In this document: piece by piece, positions 33,740 through 45,855 of the stretch
Layout: each line of letters starts with the position of its first letter
How positions within the stretch are numbered: the first letter of the stretch is position 1
NCBI GenBank assembly: GCA_037127315.1
Contig: JBBBDQ010000225.1
Location: forward strand, 1,109,001-1,173,000
Direction of reading: 5' to 3'
Source: Ascarosepion bandense
Taxonomy: Eukaryota; Mollusca; Cephalopoda; Sepiida; Sepiidae
Length of the DNA stretch: 64,000 nt
Made by a program: the position numbers and the translations under genes
Notes under the pieces: model-generated
Told to the model about the DNA's origin: nothing
Databases searched by the model: none
Seen by the model: only the letters and a program-made list of their open reading frames with translations

Positions 33740-34860
33740 GAAACAAGTAGTTCATCTTTAAATACCTCAACTTCAACTCCCACCACCTATACAATGTAAA
33801 GAAAGGGATCGTCCGCTGCCTGCAACATTGAGCAAAAGTCATAAGCAGCGACCCAGAGACATAAGAACAGAAAAGGGTTAGTATAAGCAGTACCCTACAG
33901 CGTAACAATTATCCAGGGTACATAACATCAACTCCAACGGACATGGAAGGGAGGGTGTATGAGAATAACAACACTCAGAGAACAGCCTCAGTCTGTCTAC
34001 TCTATGTAAAGAAGTTATTGAAGAAAATACAAAGGATTTGTGGTCCATATAACATCAGGATGATCTTCAGAAGTGGTTTTACACTTTGCAGGTAACTCTC
34101 CTGGGTAAGACCCCCCCCCTCCAACAGCGGCGGGCATGACTAAGGACTGTGTGTACGCCATTCTATATAGCTGTGGAAAGAAATATAAAGGAGAAACAGG
34201 CCGCCCTCTTAAGATAAGGCTACAAGAACATTGCAAAGCCATAACACAAGGGGAGATAAAAAAAAATCAGCATAGCTGACCACATATGAAGGGATAAAGG
34301 GGATCACTGCCCTCTATGAGATGAAGTTGAAATAATATAGCACACCATTGGAAACTATGTAAACTTAAGGAATCATCACATACACTAGGCTACAAAAATC
34401 TCCTAAGCTGACCAAGCATAGAGATGAATACAATATAGGAACAAGTAATATGGTGTACCAGAGAAAATCATTAGTGTTAAAAATTGCAATATGAGCTCTG
34501 GTAAAAAATACTAGAGTAAACCATTAACATAAAAAATTGCAATATGAACTCTATTTAAAAAGAAAAAAAAATTACGATAGAAAACCATTAACCCCCAAAA
34601 TAGAGGAAACCATTAACATCAAAAAATTGCAATATGAACTCTTAAAAAATGTATACTGAACATTAGGTTTATAATTCCCAGAAAAATTCAGTTGCTCCTT
34701 AAGGACACATGTTCCAGTGACTTTGTTCAAAAAGTTGTGAAGTTCTGAAGAAGGCCAGAGTGTACAAAGGCCAAAATGTCATACAAATGGCAACAAAGAT
34801 GAGGACAATAGTCTGAATAATGTAAATAGTGTAAAAAATATTGAAAAACATTAAAATGTA
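33740..34860 (+). pseudogene. Penelope-like element C-terminal remnant and 3' UTR, second copy of the 3763 family
   Basis: Nucleotide similarity to 3830-4640 is high (TACAATGTAAAGAAAGGGAT at 33794 and 3834). The GIY-YIG region is at about 34148-34215, again with frame breaks. The 3' UTR has a TTGCAAT unit repeated at 34484, 34537 and 34627, compared with two in the 4.5-kb copy. The tRNA-like module is reduced to GGACACATG-TCCAGTGAC, with its B-box part deleted. The tail CTGAAGAAGGCC (34745-34756) and GGCC-AAAATGTC (34769-34780) closes the element. RT is absent. Confidence 0.65.
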
Positions 34861-35035
34861 GGGAGAAGAGATCAAAAGGAGGTAATTAATAAAACATAAA
34901 AGTTTGTTCTAAGATTACATGTAGATAAAAAATTAAAATATGAAATTTAGAAATAAAAATTTGAAAAATATTCGAATGCAGAACAAAAATTAAAGGGAAG
35001 TAAGGAGATGAAGAAGAAGAAAAAAGGGCAAACAT

Positions 35036-35806
35036 ATAGAGGAATCTATATCAATCCGGGTATAAGAATTTAAGTATTTTTTTCTGTGGCAGCATGTGGT
35101 CATTAAATCGCTTTTTTCAAGTAGATTAGGATTATTTATATGGTTTAAAATGGCAAGATTTTCTAAAAGGCATAGTTTACATCTATCTCTTTTCTGTTGT
35201 AAGATTTAGATTTTGCTACAATATTCCAGGTAATAATTGGGTTCTTGTCATTTGTATTTTTAATTTTCAATAATATATAGATAAAGCAGTGCCTTTGGTG
35301 TATTTACTGTTGTTTAAAGACAATATGTGATTGTTAAATCTCATCTTCCATTTGTTAGAAATGCTTCCAAAGTAAAATATTACATCATTATCTTCTGAAT
35401 GAATTTGAGCTCTTTAAACAATACTTTCGGACATGCATTGGCCATTCAATGGACAGGTTTTATTATTTTGGCAGTTGATTGATTTTATATAGATGGGCCA
35501 AGTATTTATTTGATATCATAGTATTATGTTGTGAAATATATTTATCTATGTTCTTAACGCAACTATAACTGACTTTAACATTGTTTTTCTTAAAAAAATT
35601 TTTAATGTGGGTGAATGGTAAAATGTTTATGAATTAAATTTAGGAAGAATTTACCAATGTTTGGACATTATTGCTGAAGGGTGGGTTAAACCAAATAATG
35701 TTATGTTTATGTAATTTCTGTTTATTTCTGCCTACCTTGTTTATAACAGTATTCTAGTCTTGAATTTACCTTTTCCTAAGGCATTAATATTACGTACAGC
35801 CACTCA
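35036..35806 (-). pseudogene. Penelope-like element linker and C-terminal tail, downstream half of a split copy
   Basis: Minus-strand translation in shifting frames gives a Cys motif at 35473-35414 (CQNNKTCPLNGQCMSESIV), the C-x6-CPL-x-G-x-C linker found before the GIY-YIG domain in a PLE group. Further down comes ITW-IVAKSKSYN, then CKLCLLENLAIL and a CRH-like CCH (about 35100-35260). The matching upstream RT end lies at 37330-37553, on the other side of repeat copy B. Frames are extensively broken. Confidence 0.6.
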
Positions 35807-37270
35807 TTTTCAGAAACTAACTTCTAAATTAAATTTTTAAAAATAAAAAAGTTTTCTTGAAACTTCTATTTTAGTTTTAATTGAAAGCTGAATGATTAAA
35901 TTTATTATTTCCAGTAAGCAAAATACTCAGGTGTATTTCAAACAGAAATTATATTGGAATCCAAAATTTTGAGATTTTTAAAAAAAATTTCAGACATTTT
36001 TGAGCAATCGACACATTTGTAAACAAAAATTAATTCACAGTTTTAAAAATCTTGCAAAAATAAAATATACATCTGTGACATTATTTTTGGAAAATTAGCA
36101 AATTTAATGTTAAATTAATCTGATTTATACAAGTATTACTTATTTATGGCATGAAATTTAGATGAAAACTATTTCTCAATCACAGAATGTTTATCTTTCT
36201 GACTCCCCACCACCTTGTATTATTTGACATGTTATGATAACCAGATGCAAGATAAGCTACATGTCTATGGTGATCACAAGTGACATAATTATTAAAAAGT
36301 TTTTCCTGTAAGGGGAAGAAACCGTGAAACATGATTTTTTAATGTACACAAAGAAATTACCATACAAAAAAAAGAATTTCAAATACACAAAAAAATTTTT
36401 AATTATTTTAAGAATACCATGCCTCAATGATTTGTATTAAGCTTTTCAATTTTCAATTAGTAAATATAGTCTTCACTTAATAACTTAATAATCTAACATC
36501 TACAAGCCTTTTAAATATTTTTAAGATATCTTTGAAACATTATAAATTATTATAATTTAAACAAAAAATGAAGACCACTCTTAAAATTTCATTATTATCC
36601 AAAAAAAATGTTTTTTTCTTCAGACTATAATGTCCTTAATTTATAATATTTATTAAAAAAAATAAAAATTAAAAACTTCTCTGATTAAATAATGTCAGGG
36701 TTTTATTGCATTTTTAATTTTACTATTGGGAGCAGATTTTTGGAAAAACGGCCAAATGGTTGAAAAAAAATAATAGATGATTTACATTCCCCAATGAGTC
36801 CTGCATTTAAACTAATAAAATCAATTTTACCTAAAAAAAATTTAATTTCTTGAAATTTCATAAATTTACATGGAGTGGGGGTAACAGGTGTAGAAAAATA
36901 TATAGTTACCAAGATTTTTAAAAAATAATAATTTCAAAAACAATTTCATTCTTTTGTGAATAAGTCCTGAACGTTTCATTAAAATCCAACAATTTGATTT
37001 TTGCAAGAATTTTTAAATTAACGTGTTTTCCACCAGAAAAAAAAACTGAGTTACATAATATTATATTTTCCATTATAAAGTCTTGTAATGATCTGGTTGC
37101 CTGCTAACTAAAAACAAGATTTTTACCAAAATTTCGTACTTGTTAGAAAGGATTAAAAAATTTTCAAAAATAATTAAAAAATACTTTGATCTTTCCTCTT
37201 AATAATAACATTAATATTTTGGTGGAAAAACTTTGTTTTTATAAAAGTTTGGTGCTTTTTTTCATCATAC
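35807..37270 (-). repeat. Interspersed AT-rich repeat, copy B, inserted in a Penelope-like element
   Basis: This is the inverted counterpart of 23330-25068, without the solo LTR. Length about 1.46 kb. It lies between two parts of one PLE coding region in the same orientation, so it probably inserted into that PLE. Nothing coding is seen. Confidence 0.75.
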
Positions 37271-37329
37271 TATTGTTTTGTTTTTTTTTCTTCTTTTTTT
37301 TAGTTTTTTTTTTTTTTTTTTTACAGTGA

Positions 37330-37553
37330 TTTATTGGAGGTACCTAAATATTTAATTTTAGAATTGTCAAATTTTTTATTGCTAGAGTTGGTACTTAAAC
37401 AAAATTGGATGGATTTGTGTAGGTTGTTGGTGAGTCTATGGGAGTGATTTGATTCCTTATTGATCAAATATGGTTATGTGAGTCCTTAGTATATGGTTTA
37501 TACAGGCAATTGGTCAGTTCGAAGTTGACATCTAAGAAATTCATGGCTTTAGA
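37330..37553 (-). pseudogene. Penelope-like reverse transcriptase C-terminal fragment
   Basis: The minus strand reads MNFLDVNFELTNCLYKPYTK, then IYLINKESNH and a degenerate tail. This matches the segment following the PLE palm (FLDV-L-L----YKPYRKPN....SNHP). It abuts Gypsy sequence at about 37558. The rest of the RT is absent. Confidence 0.6.
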
Positions 37554-37557
37554 CAGG

Positions 37558-39252
37558 TGACTGCGGAAAGGGTGAGAGACCATGTCAAAACATACGGACT
37601 GATGACTAAACCATCAGAGTTGTTGGAAAACGGAATGGCTCTGGGATTGAAGTTACAGTGGAATAAGGCAGGAAAGTTGATGTTTAGAGGAGGAAATGAG
37701 ATCCTTGAAGTTAAGGATGTCCTGACCAAGCGAGAACTTTTTCCGGTGTGCTGGAAATTGGTTGGTCATTACCCCATAGTCAGATGGCTGCAAACTGCAT
37801 GCAGTTTTATTAAAAGGCATGAACCAATGGGAGGATGAAATTGACCAAGAAGTGCTGCATATGATACAGGAAGTTATTGTGGAGGTGAAAAAAAAAAAGG
37901 ACCCTGTAAAAGGAGAATGGCACATAAGGAGCCAGGAAAGGGTAATATGGAGCGACGCTAGCAACCTGACACTAGGGACATTGTTAGAAATAGTAAGAGT
38001 AACGACTGAAGATGCTGCTTGTCTACGGAAAACGAATGATAGCGCCCACATCAATGTTGCGGAGCTCAAAGCCATGATGAAGGGCATCAATCTGGCCTTA
38101 AAATGGAGGCTACAATCAGTGGAAATTAAAACGGACTCAGGCCACAGTGGCATCGTAGATTAAGTCAGAAGTCTCAGGAGAAAAAATAATCCCGACAAAA
38201 GGGGCAGCTGAGATGCTGATCAAGTGTCGACTTGAGGCACTTGGAGACTTGATCAGAGAATTCGGACTAAAAATAACCGTCACATTAGTTCCATCACAGA
38301 AAAATAAGGCAGACCTGTTGACCAGAGTGAAGAACGTCTAGCTACAGGAGAAGAAAGATATGGCTTCGGTGTGCTGTGTAGCAGAAGATCTGAAAGACCT
38401 GCATAATATGCATCATTTTGGGAAGAAAAGAACTTTGTATCTAGCAAGGAAAGTGAATCCAAACATCACAATGGAAAATGTTCAGGAGGTGGTGGAGAAA
38501 TGTAGGGAGTGCCAGTCCAGTAGAAGAGGTCCTAATGGATAACATTGTGTCCTTATGCTCGGAAGTCTTTAGAGAGCTGTGTGAGAAGTGGGGTGTTAAG
38601 CAATTATTTAGATCTGCATGTGAGTTGTGGTACAGTGGATATCAGCTCGGAACGAGAAGCCGGGGAGCCGAGTTCGAATTCCAGTTGAATCCATTGTATT
38701 TACTTATGCGCAAATACCCTTGGGAAAGGTATTAATCTGTCTCTTCCTTCCAGTTATGGGTTAAATAGCAGGACAGATTGGGTTCTATAGCCTTGGTCAG
38801 CAACCAGTCTACCACAGAAAGCAATGGCAACCTACTGCGGGATAATCTTCTGCCCAGTCAGTCATGTCTCTTTCGAGACATGATCGCCCAAGCGTGTTTC
38901 CCGTATGGCACTTAACTGACTGACCTCCAGAGCGGCAATGGAATCATAAAGAGGCATCATCAAACTATAAAAGCCGTGGCAGCAAGAAGCCAAATCTCAC
39001 CCCAAGAAGCAGTCTTATGGTATAACATGGCGCCAAAGACTGGCCAAGAAAAATGTCAGTGCCGCATCAATCTGTTTTCACATACAAATGGCGACATCCT
39101 CTGACTAACGGAAAGAGTGGAACAGAGGCAAGCTAAAATCAAAGTGGGTGAAGAGGTTTAGGTGAAACCACCAAATGCTGACTGTACAACTCGCTGGGGA
39201 AGAGGAACAGTAACTGAGGTACTATCTAAGAACAAAGTGTCAGTTAACGGAG
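37558..39252 (+). pseudogene. Gypsy-type pol, 5' segment (RNase H and integrase), interrupted by BEL/Pao
   Basis: The frame starts at VTAERVRDHVKTYG (end of RT). It then covers an RNase H-like domain with WSDASNL, NVAELKAM and KTDS, and continues NKADLLTRV. The integrase zinc-binding segment is at 38390-38520 (LHNMHHFGKKRTLYLAR and CRECQS). The core is damaged: the region with the first catalytic Asp is missing between CRECQS and LMDNIVS, and the third catalytic position reads IIKRHH where related elements have IVERHH. A SINE interrupts it at about 38626-38930. The final frame before 39252 (RWGRGTVTEVLSKNKVSVNG) resumes at 46587 beyond the BEL element. Confidence 0.75.
38626..38930 (+). repeat. 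tRNA-derived SINE inside Gypsy integrase
   Basis: The A box TGGTACAGTGG is at 38628-38638 and the B box GAGTTCGAATTCC is at about 38670-38682. A 240-bp body follows that contains AGCAATGGCAACCTACTGC and CTCTTTCGAGACATGATCGCC. Gypsy coding sequence is continuous on both sides, so the SINE inserted into it. Cephalopods carry many tRNA-derived SINEs, but I cannot assign a named family. No clear target duplication is visible. Confidence 0.7.
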
Positions 39253-39888
39253 TGTAGCTGCTGTCATTGTGAGCGACTGGGTGAATGCATTGCCATGACA
39301 AGAGACTGATAGATGCTGATTTACCTAATAATAAAAGCAAAAAAAAATAAAACAAAAATATCATTTGCTTGTATTTAAATTGTTGTGATGCATCATGTGG
39401 CTTTTGGCCCGGGATTAGTGAGAGACAAAACTAAGAGAAAAGCCACATAATAAAAACAAAAAAAAAAAGTAAAACAAAAAAAATAGAATAAAATAAAAAT
39501 ATCATTTGCTCATATTTAAATTGTTGTGATGCATCACGTGGCCTTTGGCCCAGGATTAGTGAGAGACAAAACTAAGAGAAAAGCCACATGGCGAACACTG
39601 TGCTACTGTCAAAGTTTTAAATCTACAACTGGTCTACCAGGCGAGCACGGTAATTATTAAGTTACTTTAAGCGTTGTTAAACATGTAAATAAATGATTCG
39701 TATTGATTTTCTATCATGTTTCCCCTTACTTTATTTAAAATCTATTATTTCTTCAAGCTGTTTGTAACCGTCTTGTCTGTTTTATGGAGTTTTCACGGTG
39801 TTACGAAACTCTGGAATAAAGTCATGAAAAAAAAACATCAGTATGAAGCATGGACCTTTACTTTGTTGATTTGACCAGTGTAGTTACA
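39253..39888 (+). repeat. BEL/Pao 5' LTR with an internal duplication
   Basis: This LTR is 636 bp against 508 bp for the 3' LTR. A block containing GATGCATCA and GTGAGAGACAAAACTAAGAG occurs twice, 141 bp apart (landmarks at 39387 and 39528), but once in the 3' LTR. Apart from this the two LTRs are very similar, pointing to a fairly young insertion. Confidence 0.9.
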
Positions 39889-40289
39889 GTGAAAACGTGG
39901 CCAAGTTATGATCCACCAAAGGTTTTCATTACTCCATTTCACAGAGGCGCGGCGCGTCACAACACATTTCAGGTCAGATGGTGGTTAACTACAGAAGTTA
40001 CACCTCTCAAAATTCACAGTTGATTCTGTAATCAAACTTTTACGAAAAAATTTATTCCTTAAAAAAAAAAAAAAAAAAAAACCTGAAATATAACTCAAGT
40101 TTTCTATGCTCCAAACTGTTTTTCTATACTCAGTTTGTACTGTTTTATCTCCTCCAAACTTATTGCAAGGTTTATTGTCATTATTAATACTTAAGTATAA
40201 ATTGTCAATCTTCATAATTCATTATCTGTAGGTTACACTGTCCCTTTTAACATTGTGTTTCTGAGAATGTCTGTCTGAAGTGATTTTTT

Positions 40290-42844
40290 GTTTCAGGGTA
40301 GGGAGTTGACTGAGCAAATCAACGGTTTGTCAGTTACTCAAGAAGTTTTAAATTCAAATGTTGTAGCAGACGAAAAAATATGCAAAGCACTGTAGCTGTG
40401 TCAAAATCAGAGGAAACTAGAAAGTCATCACGAGAGAGACAATTAACAGCTAAAATGAAAGAGATAAAAGAACAGGAATTATCTCAGAGAGAGAAAAGGT
40501 TCAGTTTGACATATGGAAAATGGAAAACTGAAGTTAGAAGTGTTCGAACAAAGTTAAAGAATGAATGTTCAGAGGAGTTGCAAGATATGATGGACACTAT
40601 TGAAGAGCTAGAAGCTAATATGAAAAAGTTGTACAATGATATACGTCAGAAAACAACACCAAGTCAAGAAATTCAAAGAAAGGTCGATGCATGTATTGCT
40701 GTTACAGCGGATTTGTTGGGATTAATGAGGACATGTCTTGTTGACTATGAAGAGGATTTTGATGCTGAATTAGAAAAATCAAGGATATGATTGCTACTCA
40801 ACAAGGACTATGCCGAATCCATATATGGATCTTCAACAACTGCACTAAGCCGCCACTCTAATCACCCCTCAGAGTCCTCCAACATCTCAGTTAAGAGAGC
40901 AGTCAGCTGCAGAGTTGGCGGCAAAAAGAGCTGAAATGAATATGGAAGCCGTCATTGATGCTCATCATCAAGAACTGAAAAGATTAGAGAAACAAAAGGA
41001 AGTTGAAGTTATAGAGGCAAGGCTTCGAGCCTACTCTGAAGAAGAGGCACAAGAAAGAAATGGAAGGTATACTCCTCAATGTGATGAGAAGACACCTTTC
41101 ATCGGAAATAAGGAACGTCAATTTGTGAAAGAGGAAACATCTTTAGTGCAGACCTTGCAGGAGGCAATGGCTCTTACGCGACTTCCAACTCCTGAGCCCA
41201 GAGTATTTTTTGGTGCCCCCTTAAAGTTTATTGAATGGAGCACCAGCTTTAAGGCACTCGTGGAAAGGCGGTACTCTGACCCTCCAGATAAACTTTTTTA
41301 TCTGCAAAGATACATCGATGGAGAGGCAAAATCCACCTTGGAAGGTAGCTTTTACAGGTAAGATGAGGAGGCCTATCAACAAGCATGGGACAAGCTGAAT
41401 ACTAGATATGGTCATCCCTTCATCATACACTGCTTGTTTAGGGAAAAACTGAATAGGTGGCCAAAGATTGGTGCACATGAGTGCATTAAACTTAGGGAAT
41501 ATGGTGATTTCCTACAAACCTGCAGCAATGCCATGTCCCACATTAAGGGTTTGCAGATACTGAACGACTGTGAGGAGAACCAAAAGATGTTGAGGAAACT
41601 TCCTGATTGGATGACATCAAGGTGGAATCGATATGTTACAGAACAGCTATATGAAACCAAGGACTACCCAACCTTCCAGGAATTCGCTTCCTTCGTCTCT
41701 TTGCTGCTTGCATTAAAGCCCCTTGAAGGAAGGTCACCCGTCAAGTATCCCAAGGCAAACACTCTTACCACTTATATGAATGACTCAGATGTTCTAAATA
41801 AAGGAATCTTGGAAAGAAGAATGTATGGTCACATAAATGTATGTGTTGTGGTGATAACCATTCCATATATGAATGTCCCAAACTAACGGAGAAGTCCAAG
41901 AAAGAGAAGATTTGTTATGGACAATAGGCTATGCTTTGGCTGCTTACGAAAGGGACATTTCTAGAGAGTGCCAAAGGAAAGCTGTGTGTACCTCGTGTCA
42001 GGGATGTCATCCAACCCCCTTACATGAAGACCATCCTTCAACAAACAGTTCTTCACAGGAGGAAGATAAGATTTTTACATCTTGCTGTGTAAATGGAGGT
42101 GAAGGTGAGAGCACCTCAATGATAGTGCCTGTATGGATTTCCTCGCCCAGTACTAGTAGCACTGAAACTTTGGTGTACGCCTTATTGGACACTCAAAGCA
42201 GTCACACATTTGCAGATCAACAAGTGTGTGAAAAAATGAAAGTGAAGATGGAACCTGTCAAGTTGAAACTCTCCACAATGATGGGCAAGGACTCCATTGT
42301 GACAAGTCAGCGGGTTACTGGGCTAAGAGTTAGAGGTTTCTCCTCAGACACCTGGGCGGAATTGCCTCCCATTTATACAAGAGAGTTCATACCACTCGAG
42401 CGTGCACATATTTCCACTTGTGAAACAGCTAGTAAATGGAAACACTTAGCGGACATAGCTCAAGAGATGCCTCCCCTGATGGATTGTGGCGTTGGACTTT
42501 TAATTGGCTACGATTGTTCCAGAGCATTAGCACCACAAAGAGTCATCACAGGAGGTAACCATGAACCCTATGCCATTAAAACAGACTTGGGCTGGAGCAT
42601 CATAGGAACCACACCCCAGCCGATGAACTTAAAAAATGTGACTCGTCTGTGTCATCGCATTTCTGTCAAGGAGTTTCCACTTACAACACCATCAGCTACT
42701 ATTAGAGCACTTGAGTCTGACTTCACAGATAGCAAATCAGGAGATAAAGGCATATCTCAAGAAGATATTCCAGTTTTTACACATCCTAAAAGAGGGTATC
42801 CACCAGAACGAGCACAGCTTTCTAGAGATACCTTTTCCTTTTAA
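40290..42844 (+). pseudogene. BEL/Pao gag and protease region
   Basis: The 40380-40790 frame is Glu/Lys-rich and likely coiled coil. The 40915-41361 and 41434-41886 frames hold a DUF1759-type gag domain (FFGAPLKFIEWSTSFKALV, then LQRYIDGEAKSTL and AWDKLNTRYGHPF). A zinc knuckle follows near 41836-41880 in a shifted frame (CMCC, H, C). The 41873-42844 frame, 323 codons, contains CTSCQGCHPTPLHED, then the DUF1758-type aspartic protease ALLDTQSSHTFADQQV and DLGWSIIG. The protease would process Gag-Pol. A TAA at about 41359 and several shifts break the polyprotein. Confidence 0.8.
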
Positions 42845-44460
42845 AGAACGTCCTTGTCTACCAGACAACAAGAAGCTTGCCTTGGTTCGGTTGAAACACC
42901 TTAAGAAGAAGCTAGACAGAGACCTCAAGCTTAAGAAAAGCTACGTGGAATTCGTGAAAGATATTCTCAGGGATGGTGATGCAGAAAAGATAAAGAGGCA
43001 ACCAGAATCGGGAGCTGTATGGTACATTCCACGCCAAGGTGTTTATCATCCGAAAAAAAAACGATAAAATCAGGATGGTTTTTGATGCTTCCACAAGGTA
43101 CGAGGGAACTGCCTTAAATGACCATTTACTAACAGGGATTAACTGGAGTGCTCTGTAGGTTCCGTAAACATCCCATTGCTGTAATGTGCGATGTCGAGAG
43201 AATATTTCACAGATTTCATGTTGATGAAACTGACAGGGACTATCTGCGATTTTTATGGTAGGAGAATGGAAACACTGCTTCACAACCAATGGAATATCAG
43301 ATGAGGGTTCACCTCTTTGAAGCATCATCATCACCAGGCTGTACCAATTATGGCATGAAGCACCTTGCCAGTCAAAATGACATTACTAACAACAGACAAC
43401 TGTTAGAATCCATCGATGTTAAAGAACGTGCTGCTGAAGTGAAGAATGTAGATTTCAACCATGACGATCTTCCAGTGCAGGGAGTTTTAGGAGTAAGGTG
43501 AAATATAGAGAGAGACACATTCTGCTTTAGGGTCGTGCTCAATGAAAAACCAGCTACTAGGCGTGGCATCTTGTCTGTTGTAGCTTCCGTATATGGCCCA
43601 TTAGGGTTCTTGGCTCCATTTGTTCTACAGGGAAAGAGAGTATTGCAGGAGATGTGCCAGAGAGGTGTCAGTTGGGATGAACTACTCCCAAGCGATTTGA
43701 AGCCAAGGTGGGAGAGCTGGGTGAATGATTTGACAAACCTCGAGAAAATTAAAATCCCAAGATGCTTCACACTTTGGAAAGATCCTAAGAATTGAGCTAT
43801 ACCACTTCTCAGATGCTAGCAGTCAGGGATATGGTCAGTGCTCTTATATTAGACTTGTAAGTAAAAATCAGGTACACTGTGCCTTGATTATAAGTAAAGC
43901 CAGAGTCGCACACACGAAACTAAGTCACCATACCAAGATTGGAGCTAACTGCAGCCATGACTTCTGCCACTATCAGCAACATGCTAAGGGAAGAACTGGA
44001 GCTTAAGGTTGACAGAGAATATTTTTGGACAGATTCTCAAGTGGTTCTGGGCTATATCAATAATGATGCTCGAAGATTCCACGTCTTTGTAACCAATCGT
44101 GTCCAAAGAATTCGTGAAACCATTGATCCTAAACAATGGCACTACATTGATACCTTGGAGAATCCTGCCGACCATGCATCCAGAGGCCTCAGTGTAATGG
44201 AAATTGTAAAATCAAACTGGTTTATGGGACCCAAGTTTTTGTGGGAGCGAGAAATAGTCACAAAACAAGGAACTACAGAACTGCTAGTAGGAGATCCTGA
44301 AGTCAAAGTTATCCAGGTGCTTAAGACCGACTCTGCAATGTATAACGACCTTCAGGAACGTTTCAAGGCATTTTCTAAATGGACCACAGCAGTGAAGGCA
44401 ATTGCTCGAATCCAACAATTGGTTAAGAAAACAAAGACCATTGAACCCTTAAGTGTGTAA
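42845..44460 (+). pseudogene. BEL/Pao reverse transcriptase and RNase H, with catalytic segment deleted
   Basis: RT fragments are GAVWYIPRQGVYHP, then KIRMVFDAS, and in another frame FRKHPIAVMCDVERIFHRFHV (the metal-binding Asp motif A), then HLFEASSSPGCTNYGMK. From there the sequence jumps to NNRQLLESIDVKERA: the segment that normally carries the YVDD catalytic pair is absent (at about 43385). The thumb continues PATRRGILSVVASVYGPLGF. RNase H shows FSDASSQGYG, ELTAAM and WTDSQVVLGYI (D, E, D), with a C-terminal HY--DTLENPADHASRG motif. Frames shift at 42840, 43140, 43500 and 43800. Confidence 0.8.
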
Positions 44461-45855
44461 GAAAGAAGAAAGGCTGCATTCACTCTTGTCAGACTCACAC
44501 AACAGGACGCCTTTATGGACATATTACACCAGCTCAACCAGAGATTTGAGAGGCTACCTCGCAATCATCATTTGTACCAACTAAATCCACTCATTCAGGA
44601 TGATATACTAAGAGTAGGAGGGAGGTTAAAGAGAGTATCCGGACCTATTGATTTGAGGCACACAATAATTCTTCCCAGAGACAGCATTATCACCAGCCTC
44701 ATCCTTGCACATTATCACGAAAAGGTACAGCATCAAAGCCGTGGACAAACACAGAATGAACTCAGGGCCAATGGGTACTGGATAATTGGTGGTAGTGGAG
44801 TGGTTGCACAATACATAAGGCAGTGCGTCCCATGTAGGAGAGCTCGTAGACCAATGGAAGAACAACGGATGGCAGATCTTCCAGCTGATTGTATTAATCC
44901 CTCACCACCGTTCACCTACTGTGGAATGGACTGTTTTGGTCCATTCCATAGTAAACAAGGTTGCAAGGAGTACAAAAGGTATGGTCTCCTCCTAACGTGT
45001 TTGTGTTCCAGAGCAGTTCATGTCGAAATGTTAGATGACATGACAACAGATGCCCTTATTAATGCCTTACGGTGTTTCATTGCCATCTGGGGAGCTGTGA
45101 GACACATCTGATCAGACCAGGGATCTAACTTTGTTGGGTCAAAAAATGAATTGGGAAGGGCACTGAAGGAGATGAATAAGGAAAGAATAGTGGCATTTCT
45201 GGCAGAAAAACAGTGTGACTTCAGTATGTATGTACCAAGCTCAAGTCATGCTGGAGGTATATGGGAATGACAAATCAGGACAGTGAGGAATGTACTAAAC
45301 TCAGTTCTCAGACACAGTGCTGGAAGAATGGATGATGCTTCTTTAAGAACCTTCCTCTATGAATTCATGGCTATCGTAAACAGCTGCCCACTCACTGTAA
45401 GCAATATCAATGATCCCACAAGTGAAGAGCCGTTGACACCCAACCACTTACTTACTATGAAGCTCTCCACTCCAATGCCCCCACCTGGTGAGTTCATCAG
45501 GGGAGACGTGTATGCTAGGAAACGTTGGTGACGAGTACAATACTTGGTTGAACAATTCTGGAGCAGATGGAGGAAAGAGTACCTTGCTAACATTACTCTT
45601 AGGCAGCGGTGGCATACTCCAAGATGAAATATGCAAGCTGGTGATATAGTAATTGTCAGGGAAGAAGTTCCTCGTAATGAATGGATACTTGCTAGAGTTC
45701 TTAAAGCATATCATGATGAGGATGGCCTGGTACGAAGAGTTAAACTTCAGGTGGGACAGCGAAAAATAGGAAATCAAGGAGAATATTTAATTAGACCCTC
45801 CATTGTTGAGCGACCCATCCAAAAGTTGTTTTTTCTTGTGGAAAGTAACCAGTAA
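44461..45855 (+). pseudogene. BEL/Pao integrase and C-terminal domain
   Basis: From 44515 one frame runs to 45855 with four stops, all TGA (45109, 45268, 45529, 45625). The zinc-binding region shows HYHEKVQHQSRG and CVPCRRARRP. The catalytic triad residues are visible: MDCFGPF (Asp), SDQGSNFVG (Asp) and SSSHAGGIWE (Glu). The last part (RWHTPR, NMQAGDIVIVREE, then GLVRRVKL) fits the DUF5641-type C-terminal domain of BEL/Pao. Each TGA sits where relatives have Arg, so CGA to TGA change is likely. The integrase would otherwise look intact. Confidence 0.85.

Noticed and set aside
38628..38700. Functional tRNA gene at the SINE head
   Set aside because: The head flows into a SINE body inside a Gypsy coding frame, as expected for a tRNA-derived SINE.
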